Source: Drechmeria coniospora (Eukaryota > Ascomycota > Sordariomycetes > Hypocreales > Ophiocordycipitaceae). From it: a stretch of 64,000 nucleotides of DNA. The stretch covers positions 2,628,027 through 2,692,026 of the forward strand of contig NC_054390.1 in the NCBI RefSeq assembly GCF_001625195.1, in the 5' to 3' direction. Shown here piece after piece: positions 1 to 9,154 of the stretch. Position numbers and translations under genes: made by a program. The first letter of the stretch is position 1. Each line of letters starts with the position of its first letter. The notes below the pieces were generated by a model. That model had not been told where the DNA came from, did no database searches, and was given only the letters and a program-made list of their open reading frames with translations.

Positions 1-2851
1 CCACCAGCCCGTTGATCTCGCTGCCGCCGATGGTGCCGCGAACTTTGCCGCCGGCATACAGGGTGCTTCCATAGATCGCCACTGATTGAAAGACCGATTC
101 CGCAGCGATGTCAGGGCCAAGCCCGCTGATGGAATCGCCGTCATTGCCATCCATGAGGACCAAGTTGTTAACCATGGAGCCGTTGGCGGACAGAGCAGTG
201 AAGTGGCCGGCAAGGATGGTGATGTTGGCGTTGTCCTTGTCATAAAACGTACCGGTGATGACGCCTCGTAGATCGTCACCCGACAAGCCATCTCTGCGGC
301 TAACTTTGGGTGCTGGACTTTGCGCTTGTATGTTCAGCGGAAATGTCCCCAGGCCCTGCTTCGTCAAGGTGGCTGCCCCGTTGACACCAAGCTCAGATGA
401 CGATATCGAGCCCGCGTGGAGTGCCTCACTGTTAGGCAGGTGGACAACGCCAGCCGTGAGGAACCCGTTATAGATGGGAACTGGACCGTCGAGGTTCTGG
501 AGCCAGTTGCCCCTGGATGGAACCCACACGGCGAAGCCATCCACAGGTAAATCTCTGTTGTCGCTGAATCTGTTGCACTTGGAGAAAGCGCCGGTCAACG
601 TGATGGCCGTCTCGGTGGTGTTCGAAGTTATGTTGACACGTAGTGGCACAACGAACTCAACCGGTCCATCAACCCCTGCCCCCAGCGTGCTCCAAGACTT
701 GGCTTTGGAATCATACAGGGCAACATGGTTCAGACCGGTCACGGTGTTGGTCTTCGTGCCAGTAAAGTCGCCCACGACATAAAGATCGGTGCCTTCCAGG
801 TGCATGCCGCGAACTTTTCCATTCAGGCCCCCATCGAGGGATTGAATCTCCCCTTTCGAGCCGTCAATTCCAACAATGTTCCAATCCTCGGCAGCCGTAA
901 AGTTCCCACCAACGTACGTCACGTCACCGGACGTCGCGAGAGACACGACACTCGAGTTGTTCTGAAAGGCGGAATTGATCTTGATGATTTCCGACTTTGC
1001 CAGGTCCGTAATGGACAGGACGCTGTTGTCAGGGTTGAAGTCGAAGAGCCCGTCGAGTTTGTCTATCCTGTCGAGCCCTTCGAGCCCGTCGAGTCCGTCG
1101 AGCCCGTCGAGTCCGTCGAGCCCGTCGAGCCCGTCAATCCCGTTTTCTCCACCAGTTGTACTAACGAGGGTGAAGCCCAACTTCTGGGCAACAATGGTCA
1201 GCTCGCCAACGTTCTGGCCGGCAGTCGGAGTGATGGTAACGCTCGGCTTGAAAGTCTCCGACGTTTTTTCAATGTAGCCATAATAAATTTGGTCGTACTT
1301 GTCAAAGTTGTTTGTCTGAAACAGAGTCTTTGAAAAGTCGGCCTTGGCCGTTCCCGTCGCCATCGTTCCCGTCACGTCTACACGGCCTCTCCTGGTGCAG
1401 GAGTTGTCAGCCATGCAGCCGGGCGTCAACATGTCGACGGAATAGTAGCCTGACTCTCGGATGCTGGGGTAAAAGACAACAGAGGCCGACTTGGAGGTGA
1501 TATCGCCAGAAAGGTTGGCTGTCAGGTAGTCCGAATTACTCTGCAGAGAAGGTGATTGGGTCCACGGACCAGTGGATGAGGCACTGGACGGGAATACGAC
1601 GCCGCCACAGCTCGGCTCGTTGAAGTTGGCGACGGCGAAGGAGACGATGTCGTCCTGAAAAAGCTCGACGCCGGCCAAGCCAGCACCCTTACCATACCAG
1701 TCCGAGATGGAAATTTGAAGGCTATTCATTGACACTCGATTGACAAAGTGAAAATCCTGAAACTTGACGTTGGCATCGTGGCTCAACGGACATTCGCTGG
1801 TGCAGCTCTTATTTTGACTGGTGGAAGGATCGACGTATGTGAAGTTCATGATGCCGTTGAGAGGCAGGGCAATGAAACGGAAGGTCTTGGTCCCGCGACC
1901 ATCTTGGTGAGTGTTCCAGAGCCTGAGCTTGGTTGGTTGAAAAGAATAGCCGAACTTGGCATCCCAAGTGCCTGGCGTTTGGTCCTGCAGGAACCATGCT
2001 TGGCCAGGCCCGTCCGCGCCACCGGAGCAGACGATATTCTTCGGATCGGTGAAGCCGTTCGCCGATGCACTGTTCGTGCCAGTGACGCCGGCTGAGGACA
2101 AGTTGATAACCTGGTTGTCCGTTTGGTTAGATTTTCTTGTCGTGTTGAAGTTGGTGGTGATGGCGGTGGCGTTGCTAAGACCGTTGAAGCTTCCTCCAAA
2201 AACGATATTGCCATTCGGTGCTTTGGTGATGGCTTGTACTGGTCCATTAAATCCAGCAAAGGGAAGATCACGCCACCCGTCGTTAGGAACCCAAGCGACG
2301 GCATTTGTCGACTTGGCCGCTGTGAAATTCCCTCCGACGAAGATGGTATCTCGGTCCTTGTCGCAGTAGACAGTATTTACCTCGCCCTCGAGGCCTGTGA
2401 GGGGGGTGACTTCGGTGGTGTTGGGGTTGAAAAGGGCAATCGCGTTTGATTTTGTGCCGCCGAGGCTCGTGAAGTTGCCACCGATGACGACACCGCCGAA
2501 GTCGCCGTTCTTACGGGTGAAGGTACACATCGTTCGGATCGACGCATCAACCGATAATATCGAGGCCAACACCCCATTGGGTAGCCGTGCGAGGAGAGAT
2601 TCGCCATCATCTTTGCTGGATGTCTTGGGTATCTGGCTTTCGTATTCATAGAGCGAAATGCCATCAAAGTCTCCGACGATGGCTATCCTCCCCAGGTTCG
2701 AAAATTCCAGTTTTGAGGAAGGCAACTTCTTGAACTGGGCGGCCTGTGAAAACGCCGGTGCGAGGGCTGCGAGGGCTGCGATAAGTAGCAGAGGTGAGCG
2801 AGGAGGCTCACGCCACCGTGCTGGACGGTAATCTTGAAATGGTATCCTCAT
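1..2851 (-). CDS. RAX2: RAX2-like cortical polarity protein (3' end cut by window edge)
   Basis: One uninterrupted reading frame of about 950 codons starts at the ATG at 2851 and runs off the left edge, so the C-terminal part is missing. A basic N-terminus is followed by a hydrophobic stretch (about residues 20-37, ending near AFSQA), which fits a signal peptide or signal anchor. The ectodomain holds repeated beta-propeller-like blades with the recurring motif GGNFT (for example IGGNFT, FVGGNFT, YVGGNFT), as in fungal RAX2. RAX2 is a large plasma-membrane protein; in yeast it marks bud sites and in filamentous fungi it helps polar growth. That role is taken from the family. A low-complexity run of Gly-Leu-Asp triplets lies near residues 572-600. 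No intron is visible in the part seen. Sure of the family, less sure of the cell role here. Confidence 0.85.
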   Translation of the reverse strand, partial: MRIPFQDYRPARWREPPRSPLLLIAALAALAPAFSQAAQFKKLPSSKLEFSNLGRIAIVGDFDGISLYEYESQIPKTSSKDDGESLLARLPNGVLASILSVDASIRTMCTFTRKNGDFGGVVIGGNFTSLGGTKSNAIALFNPNTTEVTPLTGLEGEVNTVYCDKDRDTIFVGGNFTAAKSTNAVAWVPNDGWRDLPFAGFNGPVQAITKAPNGNIVFGGSFNGLSNATAITTNFNTTRKSNQTDNQVINLSSAGVTGTNSASANGFTDPKNIVCSGGADGPGQAWFLQDQTPGTWDAKFGYSFQPTKLRLWNTHQDGRGTKTFRFIALPLNGIMNFTYVDPSTSQNKSCTSECPLSHDANVKFQDFHFVNRVSMNSLQISISDWYGKGAGLAGVELFQDDIVSFAVANFNEPSCGGVVFPSSASSTGPWTQSPSLQSNSDYLTANLSGDITSKSASVVFYPSIRESGYYSVDMLTPGCMADNSCTRRGRVDVTGTMATGTAKADFSKTLFQTNNFDKYDQIYYGYIEKTSETFKPSVTITPTAGQNVGELTIVAQKLGFTLVSTTGGENGIDGLDGLDGLDGLDGLDGLEGLDRIDKLDGLFDFNPDNSVLSITDLAKSEIIKINSAFQNNSSVVSLATSGDVTYVGGNFTAAEDWNIVGIDGSKGEIQSLDGGLNGKVRGMHLEGTDLYVVGDFTGTKTNTVTGLNHVALYDSKAKSWSTLGAGVDGPVEFVVPLRVNITSNTTETAITLTGAFSKCNRFSDNRDLPVDGFAVWVPSRGNWLQNLDGPVPIYNGFLTAGVVHLPNSEALHAGSISSSELGVNGAATLTKQGLGTFPLNIQAQSPAPKVSRRDGLSGDDLRGVITGTFYDKDNANITILAGHFTALSANGSMVNNLVLMDGNDGDSISGLGPDIAAESVFQSVAIYGSTLYAGGKVRGTIGGSEINGLV
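1050..1137 (-). repeat. In-frame 9-base tandem repeat coding for Gly-Leu-Asp triplets
   Basis: On the plus strand the words CCGTCGAGT and CCGTCGAGC repeat with a period of 9 bases inside the RAX2-like gene. Read on the minus strand they encode about eight GLD/GLE units followed by the less regular RIDKLDGL. The period is a multiple of three, so length changes by slippage would keep the frame. This is a coding minisatellite and a likely length polymorphism between strains (inference). Confidence 0.85.
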
Positions 2852-5800
2852 AGCGACTCGGTCGCACCGAGGTCCCGATGCACACGTCCGACAAACCGAG
2901 GGTGGGAGAGACGCAGATTATAGATGAGTCGTCGACAGCGATTCGGAGTGTAGCCGCATTTCAATTTTCCATCACAAAGGCCTGGTTTGTTGGTCGGGTG
3001 CTTCGTAAATCGGAGGGCAACTGGTTGACTGCACGTGTTCAAATTCGGTTCTGTGCGAGGTTTGCTGTACAGCGGGAATGAGGACAACGCAACCAAGGGA
3101 AATCGAAAGGCAAAAAGAGCGTATGAGTAGGATAGATAGGTTGCTAGACCGGGTCTGCTGCGGCTGCAGGCGCTCGTCGCTCGTCGCCGTGGTCTCCCCT
3201 CGCCGGCGATGAGACTCGAGGTTGATGAGCCCGACTTTGCAGTGTAGGGAAGAAAGGAGGGTAGCCATGCTTGGGTGGCTGCAAGAATGCGGGAAATTGC
3301 TGACGTTGTTGTGACTTCCAAGCGAAATACGCCCTAAGCCATTTCCGGCTTAGTGGTCATCTGTTCAGGGATAGGCGAACGCATGGCACCAAACAACAAA
3401 CAAAAGTTACTCGTACTCGTCCGCACATACATGCGTGTACATTTATGATTTCTCTATGTAAAGCATCCTCGGTCCATGGGACAAGTCTTGCTGGGCGAAA
3501 AATGGACGATGGACGCTGTGAATCGTCAAACTGGCTGTTTGGCATGGGGGTTGACTATCAAGATTAAGTAATTGCGTGGTGGTGGTATTGTACTTCCTTT
3601 GCCCCTGCCTGTCGGGGTCCAAACGTACCTGGACTATAATACAGCACTCGTTGTCCGCCCCAATTAGGGCAGCATGTCTCGAAAATTGGCCCTCGGAGGT
3701 CTTGCTGCGCAATACCAAATTAGTGCATGTCCGCTGTTCATCGTGCCACTACTCCGTAGGTACCTTCGAGTACGAGAACCGTGTCCTTCACAGTGGAGCC
3801 TCAGCATCACCGAATACATGTACAATACTTACATGTACACATTCACGGGGTACTCGTACTCCATAATCCGTAGGTAAGAGTACATGCACATGTGTACATG
3901 TAAGTACACCTTGGACTTTAAGTGGTTTTCGTGGCGCGCTCGGGAAAAGCCAGCATCCAATCAATTGCCAGTAATGTCTCGGGTACGTACTGCTGAATGA
4001 GGCTACGATGTCCTTGCATCGTCTCCTCCGATATGGGTCAATCATGCACGCCATCTCGACGAGTGCTGGCAGTGCGGAAGCAGAGGTTGTGTGTCGATTA
4101 CCATGTACGCATAGTCAAGAACACCAGCAGGGGAATGTACAAGTATACGAGAGAAGCGTTTTGATTTCTTGGGAGAGAATTCTGTTGCACTTCACATCTG
4201 TTTGCTGCAGCAATCGATGAATGGATTATTCATGATGTATCCGACGTATCTGTCTGTGTGTTTAAATCCACCGAGAAGGTTTTTCATGTGTACTTGCATG
4301 CACCAGACAGACGCGTACGAGTAAGTGTGCGTGTACATGTACTTACTGTACGGAGCAAGTACAGTACTGTACATGCACATGTCCAAGAAATTCAAGAGCA
4401 CTTGGGACCATATCGTGCATCCTCCTACCGACAAGTATTACTATAGTATTCGTACCAAGTAGCAACCAGTCCGTACGAGCATTTGGTACCGAGTTGACAT
4501 GCTAAGTAGTCTGCCAGCCACTCACTGACCAGCGGATAGTCTACACAGGTACGTAAGTGTACCTGTATGAGCTCGAAAGAAAAGTAATAGCACTTGACCT
4601 TTTGGAGTAAGTGGGGATTTGCGGGACGGGCACAAACTCAGGTACGAGTACGGAGTACTACTCCGCAATACTTGTACTCTGGACGGAGTACTCCGTGCTC
4701 CGTAAGTACTGTACGATCTATGGTGCAATAATACATTATACTTTTACCTACATGTACAGTACTTGCAGTCCAGTACAAGTACTGTACTTAAGTGCGTCAA
4801 TACTTAAAGTGCCTGAAGCAGGTACTTCAGTATTACTTGTAAATGTACTCCGTACTGTACGCTACAATACTCCGTACAGTACGGAATACGGAGCACTAGG
4901 TACTTACTTAGATTGAGCCCACTTGCGCTATATATAGTGTGCGTACGCAGAGTACTTACAAGTACAAGTAAGTATGCATTTAAGTAAGTACACCTATAAG
5001 TAGTCGTACTTGCAAGTACTACTCCATGTATTTGCACGTACTCCGTACTTTGTATACTTGGTATTCAGTTCGATTGCTCGGTTGCCATGGGACATAATCG
5101 CTACATTCCAAGCTCAGCACATTACCTCTGGATGCACAGAGCGGTACCAAGGTACCCGTAGTGGTGGGAAGTTGCTCAGATGAATATAAACCTGGAATAC
5201 TTACTGCAGTGTGTAGCCTCGCATGCCTTGCCGCACGGGTTGACGTCTTGTACCTACTATTAAATGGGGATCTTACGACAACCGGGTTTCAAGCCTGGTT
5301 GGTCAACCATGTACGACCGTCGACAGTACGAGTAATTAGCATCCAGGGCTACACGTAAGGGTAGGACCGGTAAGTACAACTACGTAAGAGCATCAGGTAC
5401 AGACAGATAAGCAGGCACAGGCACCACCTGGGAGTGTTCTCGTACATACTTACGTACATGTACTGTGTACTCCGTACTGTTAGAGGTGGCGGCACTCCTT
5501 GCACAAGTGCATGGACAACATTCGAGCGTTTGGTCTTGGTGCGTCGCAACACCTGTCCTGTCGGCAACAATTAAGCGAGTTGTAAGACTCCCTGGGGGGT
5601 TGGGTTGGTGACTCTGCCTCTACGTAGGTGTGCACGTACCGTACTCCGTACTTCCTTGCAGTATTACAAGTATCATTACTGTAGGTACTCCGTACTCCGT
5701 ACAAGAGGACAAAACCCTTGCGGATATAAGAACTCGTGTGCGATATTTACTTTTTTACCCCTTGGTGAGTACCTGCCTCTTCCCTCTCCCTCCCTGCTCT

Positions 5801-6356
5801 TGCTCCGCCACCATGGCCCCCCGCGCATACTACTATGGTCCTTAGTCAGTCCGTGCCACCACCGCAAGTCGTCACAGTCGTGATGGCAACTCGTCAAACC
5901 CCTGCTGATGTGGATCAAATGTTTCAGATGATCCAAGCTCCAGGTCTCATGGGTGAAGGATTCGACAAGCTCAGACTGGGAGCAGGTCAAAGGCAAGTCC
6001 TGGGAATTTGCATTAGGGATGGAAATTGAATGAAGTGTGGAACACTATACGCGAAGGTGTAATAGAGGCACAGAATGTACGTGTACGTGCACGTGTACGG
6101 GTACGTGTACTACATGGTACTGTACGGAGTGCACTTGGATAATTAATAACATTGCGCAATTAATCTGGCCCAAGATTGCTTCTCTGCGTATGGAGTAACT
6201 ACGCCGTAAGTAAGTACAGTAATAATAAATGTGCGTGTACAGTATCTCTCTGCACCTGCATGTACAAGTACAGTACTTATGTGATGTGACGGCGAGTCAT
6301 CGGGTGGGTATATTTGTACATCAGCACGCAGAGGTGACGGCCGAATATGCCGTTCG
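2852..6356. other. Gene-poor spacer upstream of RAX2-like gene, rich in GTAC words
   Basis: The first few hundred bases next to the RAX2-like start are its likely promoter and 5' leader. From about 3400 the sequence changes character: short palindromic words containing GTAC (GTACATGTAC, AAGTACTT, GTACGTAC) become very frequent, and the 11-mer GTACGGAGTAC or its near forms recur around 4640-4700, 4850-4890, 5460-5480, 5640-5710 and 6115-6130. Open frames here are short and show no family resemblance, apart from one weak candidate near 5813. No tRNA or transposon was recognised. Confidence 0.6.
5813..6029 (+). CDS. Possible small protein, unrecognised, needs one intron
   Basis: An ATG at 5813 has a good context (CCACC before it), and is followed after ten codons by a stop unless a 40-base segment starting GTCC and ending ACAG is spliced out. 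Splicing gives a protein of about 67 residues that ends at 6029 and contains the stretch PADVDQMFQMIQAPGLMGEG. An unspliced alternative starts at 5835. The composition looks protein-like, but the intron would be very short and I recognise no family. It lies alone between repeat-rich stretches. Treat as weak; it may be a relic or chance ORF. Confidence 0.15.
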
Positions 6357-7224
6357 TCATCTGTCCATCATATTTTGCTCACCAGCCCACTTCCTTTTGT
6401 ACTCCCTCGGGCTCTCAAACACGCTCGCCTTGCCTGACCACATCCCTCTCCGTTTCCGCTTTGCCTTGGCCTCGGCCTTGTGATAAACGTCCTTGAGCCC
6501 GCCAAATTCAGCACCAGTTTTTGCCTCGTACGTTGTCGCCAATCCGCGTTTGATCATCTCCAAGCCAACGTCTCGGCGGATGAGGTATCTCCAAACATAG
6601 ACGGTCGCAACTATGCGGCTGTACTGGTCTCGCTTGTATATGTATGCCCGAACGTTTCGTCCAAGGATGTAGTTGGACAGCCATTTCAGCGCTTCACCCG
6701 AGAATGGTTGGGCCGGTCGTCCAAAGTGCGCGCCTTCGGGAGCGTCGACGCCGGCAAGGCGGACGGATATCTACAGCACGAGCAGTCAGCGAGCGCCCTG
6801 CGGGTAGGGTGCGCCATCCTGGAGTTTGGGCTTCGGCGCGTACTGTGCGGTCTTTGAGCTGCTTCCTGCCCTCGGGCACCCTTCGCAGCCAACCCCATCC
6901 TACTGCTCGCCCACCTGGCGTGTGAAATAAGTGGAAGTTGTCACCGTCCCCGACGCTCGTCACGCGGCCAAATAGGCTTCTGCTGCGAAAGAAGTTTTGT
7001 CGAACATGGGCCGCACCGGGAATCCGACGTAGGTAGTTCGCGTAGAGCTGAATAGCGCCGAGTCCGACGAGGGAGAAGAGGACCATCGGCGCCCATTCTT
7101 TGGCTGCCTGAAAGTGGTCATCGGGACGCGTTACTGACTCGGACCAAGAAACCGGCCGCCTCTTGGGCTCGGCATCATTTGGATCGCCGATGGAGCGGGA
7201 AGATCCAAATGGCCACACCATCAT
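6357..7224 (-). CDS. LCL3: LCL3-like membrane-anchored SNase-fold endonuclease
   Basis: Two exons: 7224-6844 and 6770-6357, with a 73-base intron (GTAC donor, TAG acceptor, phase 0), giving 264 residues, close to the family length. A membrane segment lies at about residues 46-66 ([17 protein letters not shown]). The nuclease domain follows: [11 protein letters not shown] with the first catalytic region, then YKRDQYSR with conserved basic residues, and the conserved end [23 protein letters not shown]3 proteins are staphylococcal-nuclease-fold proteins annotated as probable Ca2+-dependent endonucleases in the mitochondrial or ER membrane; the substrate is unknown. The start has two consecutive ATGs at 7224 and 7221. 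ARPC2 lies upstream in tandem. Confidence 0.92.
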
Positions 7225-7671
7225 ATTCGTGACCCGAGGGCCGTGTAGCCATATGTTGCCCCGGCGTCTTGAAGGGTTGAGGGTGATAACATGGAGTCAA
7301 GGCTGGAGGTTCTAAATGTACAGAACGCATGGAGGAGGAGCTTGTGCATGACGTGCGAGCGCTGAGCGCGTGCTGGTGGCCCACTTTCGTGGGGCACTGC
7401 AGTAGCTGACTCAGGCCAATACGGACAGTTGCAGCAGTGTCTCCGTCCACTGTAGGCCGGTTTCAACAGTTACGCTGATGAATTCCACGCCGTACATGGC
7501 ACCAGTCAACATATGAATTGCGCGGTCGAATGTCAAAACACCAGTTTTCGCTGTATTTTCTTTCGCCCAAGTTCTCCTGACCTCGACTTGCATGCCCTGA
7601 CGGCATCAGGTGCAGGTTCTTCGCCTTCTCCAGCTCATCGACTTCATGTCATGCCCCCAAACGCACACTCC
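7225..7671. other. Spacer between ARPC2 end and LCL3 start
   Basis: About 450 bases. It must hold the ARPC2 3' untranslated region and the LCL3 promoter on the minus strand. Open frames in it are short and match nothing I know. No repeat cluster or RNA gene is visible. Confidence 0.5.
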
Positions 7672-8850
7672 TCATTGCACCTTGAATGACCTGCCAGTTG
7701 CAGTCTTCCTCTCCCGCTCTTCATTCTCGGGACGAGCACGACGCAGCACTATTTCAAGCCAGTCAGTATTTAACAGCAGCAGAAATGGCACATCATGTCA
7801 TACCTTGCAGGAAGTCTGCCGTTCGCTTTCGCATACGGGAGTGAATGTATGCCTTGGACGCCTTTATATGGTAATGGAAATAGTCTCGGAAAGTCTGGAT
7901 GTGAGAGATGACAACCGGCATTCGCTGTGGGGTCAAATGTCTTGGGAACAGAACTGCGACGTCCATCAGTAGTGCCTTGGTTAAGCAGTTGAAGGTGGCC
8001 TACCAAAAGTAACGTAGCCGATTTCGCCAGTACCCGTGTGCTGCACCCCTGGGACGCCTTGCAGCTCAAGTGGCGGATCGTTTCGGAACAGGACTTGCGG
8101 CGCGTTCTGTATCGCTCTCCTTCGCGCATCGACAAACTCTTGGATAAACACCCTTCCGAAGACCCTATCGGTTTCCTCGCGAAAAACGGTGCTGAAAATG
8201 ACGGTGACGCGGTCATGGCTGGCCTTGACATAAATGGCCTCCTCCTCTCGATAGTGAATGGCCATTACTTGGCCCCCTTCTCGCACGCCTTGGGGGGCCT
8301 CTTCCGAGGTGAACTTGGACGCCTCCTCCTTCAGTTTGTAATGAGCCTCGTACGCTTGCTCGAAAGGAGCGGCCATGGCATTGCGTTTCAGCAGAGCAAA
8401 CTTCATTGCCAAGGCTTCACGTTCCTCTTGTCGCAAGTCAGCATGAAAAATATGAGACCAAGTTGTTGGCCATGTGCTTGAATTGCATACCCTGATCGGC
8501 AGGCAGCTGCTCCAGATTGATCAAAACGGAGAAGTCGTAGCCTGGTTCCACGGGAGCAACGTAGTCGCCATACTCCCTTCGCAGAACTTGCTCGGCACCG
8601 TACTGAACCAAGTCCTTGAAGCACTTTATTTGCATAGACAGTAGTATCTGCGTCTTGGTCTCCGGGGTTGAAATGTGGAAGATGACGCCATCAAAGTCAG
8701 AGACGGTCTGGTCGATCGCCGTGGGAGGGGCGCTGCAGCATCATCAGCAACGCGAAACGGAGCATTCGCGTTCGAAGCTCAGAAATACCCAGAAAACCTC
8801 TCGGTAAGAACCGATTGGATGAGCACATTTTGGTAGTCAAGGAGAAGCAT
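7672..8850 (-). CDS. ARC35: Arp2/3 complex 34 kDa subunit (ARPC2/Arc35)
   Basis: Five exons: 8850-8789, 8732-8491, 8426-8004, 7953-7804 and 7748-7672, joining in phase to 317 residues, the usual length. The protein starts [19 protein letters not shown] and carries the conserved blocks [66 protein letters not shown] and [24 protein letters not shown]2 and ARPC4 form the structural core that holds the Arp2 and Arp3 subunits at the branch point of actin filaments, so the protein acts at endocytic patches in the cytosol. Introns are 50-65 bases with GT..AG ends. It is divergent from DIP2 with about 300 bases between the start codons. Confidence 0.95.
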
Positions 8851-9154
8851 CGTTGGCGTCCGTCGTCTGCTGTTGCACAATGAACCGCTCGTTTGTATCC
8901 TCGTCCCTGCGTTGAGCAATGATGGTGGGGCTGGGAGCTGGGAGCTGGGGAGGCACCGAGGCAGACTTACAGGACGTCACGATCCGCCTTGATGGTGAGA
9001 TGGGTCACGTGATGAGCCGCCCGCCACCATTGCGATAACCATCCCACCCTATCTATCGATCGATCGATAAGCAAAAAAATATCCCACCCCAAGTTATGCG
9101 CTGCCACTCTCTGATTCGGACGTTGCGGCCAATTGATGCTTTGACTCGGCAAAA
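8851..9154. promoter_or_regulatory. Bidirectional promoter region of ARPC2 and DIP2
   Basis: These 304 bases separate two divergent start codons. They contain a perfect CACGTG palindrome at 9006-9011 (in GTCACGTGA), a short GGGAGCT tandem near 8933-8953 and a GATC-type microsatellite at about 9055-9068. CACGTG is a known bHLH or Cbf1-type site in fungi; its use here is an inference. Confidence 0.5.

Noticed and set aside
1050..1137. The GLD run as a collagen-type or CRISPR-like repeat
   Set aside because: The triplet is Gly-Leu-Asp without prolines and is short; the DNA has no unique spacers between units.
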